Assembly (NCBI RefSeq): GCF_018873765.1
Contig: NC_057918.1
Coordinates: forward strand, 11,912,862-11,976,861
Reading direction: 5' to 3'
Length of the DNA: 64,000 nt
Origin: Telopea speciosissima
Taxonomy: Eukaryota > Streptophyta > Magnoliopsida > Proteales > Proteaceae
This document shows, piece after piece, positions 1-12,400 of this stretch (position 1 is the stretch's first letter; each line of letters starts with the position of its first letter). The translations under genes and the position numbers were made by a program. The notes under the pieces were generated by a model that was not told the origin of the DNA, did not search any database, and was given only the letters and a program-made list of their open reading frames with translations.

Positions 1-878
1 ATAATTTGACTCATTCTTTTTCGTCTCTTTGCTCTTTGGATCGTTTTCTGGTTAGAAATAGAGAGAGTATTCCAGACCTTTCAAATGGTGGAAAGAATGG
101 GAATGAAGTTAGCCCTATGTAAGGAAAGCTTCATTAATTTCAAAAGGAGGTGAATTAGTCTTTGTATATCATCCAAGCTTCAGTGGCAGACAATAATTGA
201 GCAGCTGCAGAGTGCAGAGATATTGATGTGGTTGCAAGGCTGGACCAACCTGACCCAGGAAGAACCAGGTCCAAATCTGGGTTTTGGTCTCATAGGGGTA
301 TATAGGAGTTTGTTCCTTTGTTTGGGACTAATTTTTCATTTGATGTTTATCATTGTGGTCGTTGTAGCAAGTTAGGAGTTTGAGCTCCAGATGGTTTCAG
401 CCTTTTGTTTTAGAATTCCGAAGAGGACTCTTTGTTTTTTTTTTCCTTATCTATGTAACCACCCATCGAGATTGAAATTGAGATTAGAGATTTAATATTA
501 AATAAACTTTGAGTTTGAAGCTTTGAGCTTAATTTTCACAGACTGTGGAGTTGCACAAATGTTCTATCCCCCTCTTCCTGTTCTCTTCCCTCTCCTCTCC
601 ATCAGGTGTGACCAAACCTTCTCCTTCCCTTACTAGTTTTATTCTTTCTCTATTACTGATGTTCTGTTTATTTTCTTCCCTGTTACTACGATTAGTAATT
701 CTAGCAGTCCAATAAGCGAGGATTGATCTTATTCGTTCCTTTCCTTTTCTCCTTAAGATTCTGGGTGTTAGTCCTACTTTCAGCTACTTCAATCCCAGGT
801 CCTTGTTCCCAAAAACAATCCATGTTGTAAGAACCAAGGCTGAAACCACCTCTGAACCTAATCTTGCCGCCTGGATTT
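1..878. other. Left end of window, unassigned (presumed APY6-like intron 7)
   Basis: I find no coding match on either strand. The missing last apyrase exon was looked for here and not seen. The stretch has short pyrimidine-rich tracts near 420-450 and 560-610. It ends at the target duplication of the MITE that starts at 887. Confidence 0.5.
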
Positions 879-886
879 ATTTCAAG

Positions 887-2878
887 CATAGTTGTCATGG
901 CGTCGCCATATCGACGTGATGCAGATTTATCACCAAATAGGGCTTGTTTCATTGGGAATAAGTCTAGGGTTGGGTTACATACATGTTAGGCCTTTGATCC
1001 CATGGGTTTCTAATGTAATAGGCCACTTTTATGGGCCTAAAATATGGGTATATAGGTTGCATACGGGATTAGCCCAATACTTAGTTTATTTTTATGTTTT
1101 TTAATTGAACCGGTTCAAATTGGTTGCATCCAATTGGTTCAATTTAAGTGATCATGTGACTCGGTTAAGTGGTCATATGACAACTTAAGTGGTCATGTGA
1201 TGTAAGTTGGACTGGATTAGGACTCTATAAGTCCAACCATGTTTTGAGTGTATTTCCTTTAGTATTCTAGTTCCTAGTCAGTTTAAGTTACCTAATAGGT
1301 CAGGGATAAGGTTAGGCCATTCCTTTTTAGTGTCTACGTCTATTTTTGAGTCTTCTATATAAATTTGTAAGGGAGGCCAGCATTAGATACGAATTTGATT
1401 AATAAAAATTAGCTTTATGCTTGCTGCCATTGCTGCTGCTGCTCTTTGTGAGTGTATATCCTTGTGGATCTCAAGGTGGAAAGGATTGGTGGATCTCCAA
1501 TCGACTCCTTGCATCGTGAAGATCGGGAGGGCTGCTATTTATCTCCTTGCATCGTGAAGATCGGGAGACCCCATTGTTCATCTTCAAAGCTGCTACCATT
1601 AAAGACCTGCAACAAGTAAGAAATTCTGCAACTATTCTTCTTCCTTCTAGAAGGTCACATACCAGGTGATTTTTGAGATCTACCAAACCGGCCATCTGAT
1701 TGAACTCAGATTTTCACTATACCTCTATTAACCCTAATTTGGGAAGTGTTTCAAATTGGACCTAATTCCTGTGGCCTGATTTGAATATATTCTCATATTT
1801 CCCATTCTGCCCCTACCTCCATTAAAGCACAGTTTCAGACCTTCAACCATACTCGATTCTGATTTCATGCTCAAAATAAGTAGTTGATTTCATGACATGT
1901 TAATTCTGAAATTAGTAACCTAATCATATCTCTAAACCCTAGAATCCCCTTCTCCTACCTCCATTAGGAATTGTCTCAAATAACCTTATCTTGCTGCCCA
2001 ACTCACCTAACCTACTTCCATTCACTCAAACATCATAAAACCTATACCATTAGACTTCCCTACACCTACCCATCATTACTATATAAGACAACCCTAACCT
2101 AAACCTAACTTTAACCCTAATTTTGACATAAAACTCAAGTTTCATCCATTCGGATGACCTGTTCAGATTAGATCCTGGTTGAACTGGCTCCTAGTAGGTC
2201 TCCTACCTATCTAGGACTACATTACGTCGCCATGGCATCCTGGCGCTGGAGGTCTGTGCATATCGACCTACGCCATGGCGTCCTGTCTCTCTTTCCCTCT
2301 TCGATTTCTTCTTCCTGCCTCTCTTTCCCTCTTCATTAATTTTTTGTTTCTTCCCCAACCTTAGACCCACTCCCTGCTTCCCAAGATCTCCTATTTTAGC
2401 CTTGGTTTAGTAACCTGCAACTAAGACATCCGCCAGATCTGATTTCAGATCTCACCATTCGGTTGCTAGTAGAATTTTGGGGCTATTTCTCATTGGGATC
2501 GGCAGACCTTGGTGCTGCGATTTTGTTCCAGAAATTGTAGGGAGAATCGTCTTCATAAGGAGTTTCCTCTGCTGGAACTACTCCAGTTCACCGCCTCTCT
2601 GCCTATCTTTCTATCGTGTTATTGCAAGGTTGAAGAAGACATTTAGTCTTTAAAATTGCAAGTAAGGACAACTTATACTATTTATATAAAACCTCTTATA
2701 TTCTCTATTGCTATTCTGTTTAACCTATTCAGTTTTCTCTTTAACTCCATTAAATTATAGTTCTGCCCCTCCTTTACAACTTCAGATTAATTATGGTCAC
2801 CATGGCGGGCGACGTGTCGATAAATCGATCAGACACCCCTCCACCGACTTGGATCGCCATGACGCCGTGACAACTATG
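887..2878. mobile_element. hAT-type MITE, 'CATAGTTGTCA' family, copy 1, interrupted
   Basis: The ends are inverted: CATAGTTGTCATGGCGTC at 887 and GACGCCGTGACAACTATG ending at 2878. The flanks are near-identical 8-bp sequences, ATTTCAAG (879-886) and ATTTCAGG (2879-2886), which fits hAT target duplication. Two more copies with the same ends occur at 11669 and 17058. This copy is split by an LTR-like repeat at about 919-2224. The remaining body, 2225-2878, holds pyrimidine-rich repeats. It sits in the last visible apyrase intron. No transposase reading frame is present. Confidence 0.8.
919..2224 (+). mobile_element. LTR-like repeat 'A', copy 1, nested in the MITE
   Basis: This is one of two copies of the same repeat; the other is at 6590-8412. 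Shared landmarks are the start ATG(C/T)AGATT(T/A)ATCACC, a block about GGCCTTTGAT(C/T)CCATGGG, a TATATAA box near 1358-1364 followed by an AATAAAA signal near 1401, and the end CTAGGACTACATTA. A promoter-like box followed by a poly(A) signal, with near TG...CA ends, suggests a solo LTR. However, the best flanking duplication here is CGTCGCCAT (901-909 and 2225-2233), 9 bp and offset by 9 bp on the left, which is unusual for an LTR. The exact class is open. Confidence 0.6.
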
Positions 2879-2886
2879 ATTTCAGG

Positions 2887-3493
2887 AAATTTTTATCGAC
2901 TTGAAGGTTGCTGGTTCGACTGAATATCACTTGGATCGATAGCGTTGGGGATTACAAACTCAATCCAAAAGTTTCATGAGATTTGGAGTAGTGAGGAGAG
3001 AGTTCTTTCAGTCAAACTAGACCCTGTTTACTGCCATTACTGTATGGTCGAGAGGTTGGGGATGATCAAATTTATGAGTTACAAGTAAGGACAACATTGT
3101 TCATAATTACTTACAAGCCCCTTACATTGCAAAGTGATCATGTTTTATCCCTATTCTAAATTGAAATTCCAGAGAAATCCTTTTCACTTAAATTTTGAGT
3201 TATTTGTTATCTGTGGGAAACCTGGTTGCATTAGATAAAACTTAGCAGGCTTACGGGTGAGGATGGTAACGGAAGTGAGTAAACATCTGTCAAAAAAATG
3301 GATGGGAAATCTTGGTGGGGAGTGTTGGGAAAGTAGCAGAAGTTATAGATCTCACAGTGTTAACTTATGAAAACTATATATAGTGTTTAGCCCTTAGTGG
3401 AGAAAGATGAGAGGTATGTGGAGGATCACAGGACAAGGCCTAAGTTTTGGTTTTCTTCTGGGCAAAGGTGGTAAAGAGCATGAGAAATAATAC
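2887..3493. other. Apyrase intron 7, unassigned part
   Basis: The stretch is non-coding. The words CAAGTAAGGACAAC at 2658-2671 and again at about 3083-3096 suggest that fragments of one repeat lie on both sides of the MITE end. Nothing else was recognised. Confidence 0.4.
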
Positions 3494-6400
3494 CTATTAT
3501 CATCCAAAGCAATTCCAAGACTGTCATGTAGTAGGGCCACAATATATGCTGATGAGAAGCAATACCGCTGTAAATCCTCCTCCTCAAGAGTATTGTACTT
3601 GTTTTTCAGCTTTGACCAATCTTCTCCACAGAATCGTTCTCCAGCCAACATCAGATCAGAAAGATAAGCCCTCGGGGCCAACCCAAAGAACTATCAAGCA
3701 GAAGAAAGAAAAAAAAAAAACCAGAAATAGAGACTTAGAAATCATATAAGCAGTCCCATACCAAGCACAACGCTACACTGATCCTGACAGGACACAAGGA
3801 GTTTTAGGAAGCATCAGATCTGATCAGTAAATAAATAAATCCAAATTAGTTTTTAATTTAAGCCCACATGAAAATTAAAACCAAAAGAAAATTGATAGTA
3901 GAACCTTTGATGTGTAGAAGAAATTTTCAGTGGCCAAAAACTTTCCCTGAAGAGGTGGTATGAAGATTGACCCAAGGTTGCAATGCTGGTGGGAGCATTT
4001 CTCTGCATACCGGATCAAAAAAAGACTTACTGAGTAAATGTGAAGAATGGAGTTTTTATTACAACAGTGCAAACTTCAAGGGAATTCACAACCTTTTCCA
4101 TTCTGTAATAACATTAATGCAGCAGATCTACACTCTGAGAAGTTTCCCTTAGCATGAAGAGTACGGAGGTATTTGTTCTTCCTATCCAGAGCACCGGGGT
4201 AAAGGTTCGATGACTCCATGCTATGTGAATACCCCCTAGGAGTACAGGGATCTAGAGATATTCCTTTCCAAGAAAATTCTACAGCTGCGTACAAGTGGAA
4301 GATGAAAATAGAATTTCAGAATCAACGCACTAATGCCCCAATAACCATAAGATCTACATCTAAGGAAATAATACAGAACCTCTGAATATGGGTTTTTTTT
4401 GGCTGAAGAAAGGTGAGAACTTCTGAATACAAAACAATAATCATACCATGAAGAGAAATTTAGTAAAAATCGTAAAAAGCAAAGAAAAATGCTTGACTGC
4501 ACAAAACTATTGTAGATAAGTAATGTCAAAATCTGATTAGGCCTCCTCATGAGCCTAAACTTAGTCTTCCCTTTTCGGGCTATTGGTCCTTCCTAACTCC
4601 TAAGTACATGGTTGAACGACACAAACCCAGGAGCGGAACCAGGGGGAACAAAGGAGGCCCAACTTTTCAAAATCCGTGAGGACTTAGGTTTAGATGGGAG
4701 AAGCCCAGCACTCTAATTTTCACAATATACAATTTGGGCCCACCAGGGAATTGACAAATATGAGTCTGACATGGTTTTTTTAACATAGTTCAAGTTACTC
4801 AGTACAAATATAGTAGTCAATAATGTGTTATTGTGGTCCATGAAAGCCTTAATTGCAAGTCATTAGTATCTAGAAAAGTTAAACCTCTGTGGTTTCTTAA
4901 TGTAATTCAAGTTAACTATGCATCCAAAAGAAAGAGCTAAATAGCATTCTTTTAGTTCCACAAAAAGCCTTATTTAGCAAAATATACAACTTAGGAAGTG
5001 CTATTCTATCACTTATCTTTATGCCCTAGAAAGGTGGAAGTTCCCTATTTGGCATCTGTTGGTTGGTGTCAAAAAATTCCTTTCTAGGAAAAATTCATAA
5101 CCTTTCAAATCTGAGATGACTTAAGAAAGTTATGGCCAAGATATCACCATTGGTCAGTTTGTGACAAGAAAAAAGTCATTTGAAACTCTATTTTACCTAA
5201 AATTGTTAGTTTTTTAGATAATTTCTTCATATGAAAAGGTTGTTGAGGATATTAAAAAAAAAATAAGGGACATATTTTGACAGCCCATAAATATAAGTGG
5301 ATACCAAAGTATAGTAATTGGAATTACTTTGATGAATAATACTCCCTCAGCCATAAAAGCTGGTTTTCTAGTTTCTTAAATATTTTTTCTGTGGTTGTTG
5401 AATCTCAGTATGCTTTATCATAAGTACAAAGCTTTCTAAAAATGGCTTCAACGATATACATTTCATGCATAACTAAAAGAGAAAAGTTAAAAAATTAATT
5501 CATGTAAACATGCCATTCTCTTGAAAAACTTTGCTAAGTATCCAATTCTCACCCATTAACTAATCATTTGCTTTACTGAAATATGAGATGCAAAACGAAT
5601 ATGCTCCAGAGTATTCAAAAAATGCATGGACACTTACACAGCTTATGATCTCTTGAAGTTAGCATTTCCTTTAATGCATCATATGCAACATTCTGCCAAG
5701 GAGGGAAAAAAAAAGAGAGAGTTAGTAACTCCTATGCCAATTGCTGACTGATGAGAGAGAGAGTATCTTACACCCAAAGGCTTTTTCACTCCCAGATGCC
5801 TCACTCTGACCACCCCCCCCCCAACCACCAAACACAACAATAACAAGAATAACAAACTCAGCCTTATCCCAACTTAATGGGGTCGGATACATGGATCCAA
5901 CTAAAACAACGTAAGGAACACTGGAAGGGGATGAAGAGATGGGGAAAAGAGGGATGGGAAGTGTGATGAGACGTAAAAATTGGAAAATGACAAATGAAAG
6001 ATGGGAAAAAGAACAAAAGTGAAAAAAAGAAAGAGGAAAGTAAGAGGAAAGAGGTACAACCCAGCAGTTTAGGAGAATCTCAGCTAAATGGGATATGCTA
6101 CATGGATCCTTGCCCTCCAATAGGCTCTATCCAAGGTCATACTTGATACAAGTCCTAGACTATGCATGTCCTTCCTCGCAACTTCTCCTATAGTCATTTT
6201 AGGCCTGCCCTTAGCTCTTTTAGCTCCTTCAATCGGGATCATATCACTCCTCCTTACTGAGGCATCCGTGACCGTAGGCCTCCATTGAACATGACCGTAC
6301 CACCCCAAATGACTCTTTCGGATCTTGTCATTGATCGGGGCAACTCCCAAGTCAGCTCTAATACGCTCATTCCGTACTTTATCCTCCCTAGTATTTCCGC

Positions 6401-9400
6401 ACATCCATCTCAACATCTTTATCTTTCCTACATATACCTTCTCAAAATGACACTTCTTAACAGCCCAACATTCTGCCTCATACATCATTGCCGGTCGAAC
6501 AACAATCCTATAGAACTTTCCTTTAAGCTTTAAAGGGATACATCGGTCACACAACACTCCAGACGTACCTCTCCACTTCATCCTCTATGATGTAGATTAA
6601 TCACCTAAAGAACTTTTTATTGAAAATAAGCTTTGGGTTGGGATATATACATGTTGGGCCTTTGATTCCATGGGTTTTCTATGTAATAGGCCACTTTATG
6701 GGCCTAAAATATGGGTAATTAGGTTGCATAGATTTTAGTAGTTTTCTTTTCAGTGTTTGTGGGGCTGGATTAGGACTCTGTTTTGAGTCTATTTCAGTTT
6801 CCTAGTCCGTTTAAGTTACCTAATAGGTTAAGGATTGGGTTAGGCCTTTCCTTTTTATTGTAAGAGTCTATTTTTTAGTCTTTTATATAAGGTTGTAAGG
6901 GGGGCAAGTATAGAACACGAATTTTGATATTAATAAAAAGCTTTTGCTGTTCTTATTTTCCACTGGAGATTTTTGTCTTGTGTTTGATCAAGGCTGGTGG
7001 GATTGGTGTTTGATCCAATTGGCACCTTACGTTGGGAAGCCTGGGTGGTTCATGTTGGAACCTCTTCCTCTAAAAGGCCGACCTTGTAGGAAAGGGAGGA
7101 AACAATATGTATATCATACAGGGGCTCTAACACGCCAGACTATCCAAAGGGGGACATGGGTGGAAAAATAATTTTTTAGCACCTGCCCGCTCCTAGGGGG
7201 ACTCGATACCGTGACTCCTGCCTACTCTGATACCATGTTGGAACTGCTTCCTCTAAAAGGCCGACCTTGTAGGAAAGAGAGGAAACAATATGTATATCAT
7301 ACAGGGGCTCTAACACGGCGGACTATCCAAAGGGGGACACGGGTGGATAAATAATTTTTTAGCAAACTTGGGTCTCATCCTCAAAAGCTAGCCGTTAAGG
7401 AGAGGGTGCCCAAGTACCTATTAACCCACCCACATCCCCATTCATATCCGATGTGGGACTATTTTTCTGCCTTATGCCTGGATATCCCAACAATCTCCCC
7501 TCCACGTGGAAGGCAAACACGTGGAGCCTGAGATCCTGATCTCCCCCTTCAAGTGGGAGCTGACGTGGAGCCTGAGATCAAACCAGAGAACCCTCGGCCA
7601 AATGGGAAATTCCACGCCCTGGCTTTGATACCACTTGTTAGGAACTTGGGTCTCATCCTCAAAAGCTAGCCGTTAAGGAGAGGGTGCCCAAATACCTATT
7701 AACCCACCCACATTCCCATTCATATCCGATGTGGGACTATTTTTCTCCCTTATGCGTAGATATCCCAACAATTGTGGGATTGGTGTTTGATCCAATCGAC
7801 ACCTTGCGGTGTGAAGCCCGGGTGGTTCCTTTGAAGCTCTACTTTCAAATTTTGATTTTTATTCAAGATTTACAATCAAACAAGCTGCTGCCAAGGAAAT
7901 TCTGCAACTACAGTGAGTTGAATCATCCCCAACCCCAACCTTTCTTCTTCTAATCCTCCAAACCACCCAAACCCTAGCATCCCCTCCATCTCTAAACCTT
8001 TTCCCAATACCTAATTCTGCCCAGACCAAACCAGCCAACAAAATCAGTCCTTTTTTTGGGATCAAATTCTCCTCTCACCATAAGGGAAACTCGATCCAGG
8101 TATCAGCCCTAGGTTATTATCCTAAACCCTAGATTCCCTCATCTTCACCTTTTCAAAAACCCGAAACCCTAAATCTAACCTGCTCCCAATTCAAGTTTAC
8201 AACCTTAACACCATTAAAACTTAACGAGACCTTCACTGATAGACTCCCCTACAACAACCTGACATAACTCTACCACCAAACCCTAGGTCCCCTCAAACCC
8301 TAACCCTAATTTCACACTTTTACCTATTTTTGCCCTAGCCGAATTACCCAGTTCATAGCAGATCCTGGTTATTGGCTTCTAGTTGGTCTCCTACCAATCT
8401 AGGACTACATTACTCTATGTAACCTTCTTTATTTAAGATTGACCCCAAATATCTAAAATGGTCACTTTGCGGTATCTCTCTTTCCCCAATATGTACCATG
8501 TCAGTGTCCATCATAGTATGACTAAAATTATACATCATGTACTCCGTCTTCGTTCTACTAATCTTAAAGCCAGAGGAAACAAACAAACGAGACAAACCTC
8601 TTTTTATGGTCATTTTTTATTTTCTTCTTCCCTATTCTACCCTTGTTAATCTGTGTGTTACAATAAATATTTCATCCCAATTCCTAAAGGCTGAACAAGT
8701 CAGTTAACTGGGCTAGTTCAACTTTTTGAACCATCAATATTAAGTGATTCAGTAACCTATTCCTAGTTGACTGGTTCAACAAGATGGGCTGGTTCAGGAT
8801 TTATAACACTTAATTTGCAAACCGAGAGAACTGGAAATCTAAAGAATACATCAGGTCAAAATATTTTTGAAATGATGTCAGGAACAACATTTTACTTCTT
8901 GACTCATAAAAGCAAATTCCTCTTTGCCAAAACTGGTACTTTCCATGTTAATTCACTGGCATTGCTAGTTACAGGCATTCAGAATAAATAGAATACAAAC
9001 AGAACCGAACATTAGTTAGTTTGTCCTGGAAATCACCTGACCAAAATCAAGCAAGCTGTGACTGTAGAGATTGTACTTGAACTTTCCAAATGTAAGCGTG
9101 TGTGAGAGCTCAGGAGGCAGCACCTCATTTGAAACAAATGTAACCTGGAAAGAAATTAATTCATCTATTTAAAATAGAAATTCTGTATTTCGTCCATTGA
9201 ATATTTACAGAGTATGCAGAAAATATTTAACTTTCAAGCAAAACCATAATTCAAAAGATATATAAGGACCTAAGGTACACATTTATCAAGGTAGAAAAAT
9301 CAGACAGTTCGTCATATAGTAGAGACATCAATTTAGTTTCCTATGCTCACAGAAAGATTCTCTTTTCTTTTTCTCTTTTGGGGATAAGTACCAAGCTCTG

Positions 9401-12400
9401 TCCCTTTTTTATATAAAAAGCATCAAACTAACTGCTCCACACACAGTTAATTTTTTTCTTAGAAGAAGTTCAGCTTATATTTCAAGAGAATAAAAGATAG
9501 CTCATTTAAGAATCAATAAGCACAATGTCAAATTATCTGGACTCCTAAGTTTTTTATGAGGAAAAGCCCAGGCAGCGGAAAAAGAACAATAATATGTATC
9601 CCCATGAGGTGAGAACAAAAAAAAAACTGATCCCCATATCATGTTGAGAAAGAAGCACATCACTAAAGAATATTTCATATTAGAATGGTAGAGAATTTCA
9701 GTCATTTTGATTTTCTCATCTTCTTCCTACTTCATCATCCTACAATCTCTTTGCCATAATGATAGATCAACTCACCTAAAAGATGAACACGCAGCAGCAC
9801 AGGTGTTCATGGATGCCAACGATGACCCTCATCCAAAACTTTAGCATTGATGACAGACATTGATTTAAACAGAGTTGAATGGCGAAATAGGAACAAGGTA
9901 GACAAACCCATTTACTTGGGAAAAAAGCTTAGTTTGGTAGAGTAGAGTTGGTCTGTTTTGTTTTTCTTTTACAAACCCTAGGTTATGTTTTCTTTGGTCT
10001 TTTATTTCTTAAAAAAACAGGAGGAAAGGGCTCTCTTCAGCTAAAAATAAGGGGAAATCTGTGATTCTACTCCTGCACCTATTACTTGTTCTATCCTTAC
10101 TCAGCATATTTCATGTCCTCCAAACCCAACTCTTAATGAGAGCCATTACCATGAGCTCTACAAGTCAGCAACCAATCTTTCAATAAAACAAAGCATAGCA
10201 GATTTATCAAAGAACAGGATTCATCATGGTTGATGATGGTTAATAAAGACAAGACCAAATTGGGAAGGTCAATTGGGCTATAGAGGGCCATAAATTAAGG
10301 GATGGGAAATTGTTAGATAATCGTGGGTTAGAAAGAGAGAATGAGAGAATGAGAGAATGAGAGAATAAGAGAATGGAATAATAATGTTATATTTCATTGA
10401 TAGATAAACTCCTCTATTTATAATAGAGGGAAAAATTACAAAGGACTGAACTAGGCGATGTGGGACTAAACCCACATAGTCAATTGTAGACATAATTACC
10501 CCTAACTAGCTGACTCTATAAGAGCAGCCACTTAAACCTAATAACCTAGGAATAAAACTACCCCAAAAGGACCAGCATACCTCCACAGTATTCTAGATTA
10601 CATATTCCAACAGAAATAGTAGGCTCAACTTTGGAAATAGGAAGAAGGATTGCTAATAATGCAATTTAAGTAGAGAAATAAAGGGCTTCCAGTTTCAGAT
10701 CAACAGTTATGTCAGGTTCCCTTGCTGCTTCTTCATCAGCCCTAAACGTAAAGAGAAGGATTGCTAATAATGCAATTTCAGTAGAGAAATAAAGGGCTGT
10801 AATGGGCTACGATATTTGGCTTCTGGTTGTGAAAATAAAATAAAAAAATTTGAAAATGTTGGGATTACCCGTACCTACGACCTGATATGTTTGGATCATC
10901 AGGCAAACAATGTTCAGCATTTAAGTAGATGTCAGAAAATGTGTCACAATTTTGAATCTGAAAAATCAGATCCACAGAAAGCATGACAAGACATGGCTTT
11001 GGGAAAAACATGGACATTGGGACAAAGAGAACCTTCCCCCATTTAGTGAGCACAGATAGATCATTATATGATATTTATTTCCAGCTTTGGTGTTCTCCAC
11101 AGATTTGCCCTTTCCAGAGACATTTCTGAGAGCTTGTATTCTTCTCTTCTGAGAGTTGTCATGAAGAAGAAGCTGGCAGATCACCAAATATTTCAACCTG
11201 TTGGTCTTGACAGAGATAAAAGTCTAAATTATTTAACTGATATCAGTTGAAAATGACCAAAGTAGGAAAAAAAACACGATTTGACTGAAATCAAAGAAAT
11301 AAAGTCGCCAATAAATGTCAGTTTGGGTTTTACAAGCAAACAGGTCCAAAACCAAAAGGAAGTAATTTTTGCCTCTCTTTTTTTTACTAAAATGTTATTA
11401 AAAATGTGAAGGCCTTGACTGTAAAAAAAAAAAAAAACAAAGAAGTCCTGTATTCAAGAAAGAAAAAAAAAGGGGGGGGGGGGGAAATCAATGTTACCCT
11501 CATCTTTGAACTGAGGAAGTGAGGATAGCAAGCCCCTGAATTTTCAAACTCTATACACATAAGTTCTTGTGTATATATTCACTGAGCTAGTAATCTATAC
11601 ATAAGTTATTGTGTCAACAAATGCAGAAACTGATTTGATGAATTGTTTGGCCAATAAGCTCAACGATGCATAGTTGTCACGGCATCTAGGCGATTCTAGG
11701 TGTTCAGAGAAGGGAAGAAATCAAAGTGACACTATCAAGCAGCATGGCATCGCCTATGTGCTGTGTGCACCTTTCCAGCAAAGGGTGCCTGGATGCCTAC
11801 GTGATGCCGTGACAACTATGCAACCATGCAACTATGCAACCATGCATTATATACAATCATAAAGACGAAAAGACTATGGTGAATTATCAGAAATCAAGAT
11901 GCAACCGCTTCTTGCCTCAGCTTGGTAATGAAATTGCAATCCAATTGATTGAAAAACTAAAGAAATTTCAATTTTCGCTGACTAAAGTAGTCAAATTCCA
12001 ATGTATATATATAAAAAAGGATGATTTTTTACTTTGAAGCTTTAACTACTATTACCATGTGCATCTTTTTTCTTTTTTTGAGTGTACATGATGTCAGCAT
12101 AAGCTTCCTCGTATCTATGCTACCCCAACTCCAAACTTGATGTTTGCTATATATATAAAGTTAAGAAGTAGAAACAAAGAAAGGACATTTCTATTTTTCC
12201 TTTTGTTTCATCGAATAAGAAGAAATTGGCGTAAATGTGCTGCATCAAAAGTTAACCTAATCACTGCTATTTAGTAAGATTGTACACGTTTGACATAATT
12301 GTAAGGTGGCAAATCCCATGGCTCCCATGTGTAGTCTAGGTTATTCAGAGTGATACAAATACTCCTCTGGTGGTTCACAAGGGAGTCAAATACTATTCAA

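Larger units (their letters stand above)
6590..8412 (+). mobile_element. LTR-like repeat 'A', copy 2, nested in the LINE and carrying two TRIMs
   Basis: This copy is homologous to 919-2224 along its length, including TATATAAGG near 6883, AATAAAAAGC near 6935 and the end CTAGGACTACATTA. It interrupts the LINE and is flanked by a perfect 7-bp duplication, CTCTATG (6583-6589 and 8413-8419). A block of about 57 bp beginning GATTGGTGTTTGATCCAAT occurs at about 6990 and again at about 7777, on either side of a cluster of two TRIMs. Without that cluster the length is close to copy 1. Confidence 0.65.
5812..8613 (-). mobile_element. RTE-type LINE remnant, 5'-truncated and split by an insertion
   Basis: On the minus strand, 8613-8410 encodes a reverse-transcriptase stretch (FKISRTKTEYM, FRYLGSILNKEGYIE). 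It continues at 6581-6084 with the C-terminal RT region (SGVLCDRCIPLKLKGKFYR, AECWAVKK, LGVAPINDKIR, DRAYWRARIHVA). The 3' tail has the GACCCCATTAAGTTGGGATAAGGC motif typical of plant RTE LINEs, followed by an A/C-rich run on the plus strand near 5810-5835. The two halves are consecutive parts of one protein, separated by repeat 'A' at 6590-8412. A short stretch before MKW is missing at the junction, probably a deletion. The element is truncated at its 5' end near 8613 and cannot be active. It lies in apyrase intron 3. Confidence 0.85.

Noticed and set aside
4253..4262. CTCTAG as the splice acceptor of apyrase exon 5
   Set aside because: The acceptor ACGCAG before 4284 gives an open frame with the expected SVE...DPCTP sequence; the inner site would drop about 11 residues of the family block.
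5722..6120. Minus-strand frame of 132 codons as a gene
   Set aside because: It is the 3' untranslated tail of the RTE LINE.
7053..7770. CRISPR-like spaced direct repeats
   Set aside because: Only two copies of each repeat, with LTR ends and tRNA primer sites; they are TRIM LTRs in a plant genome.
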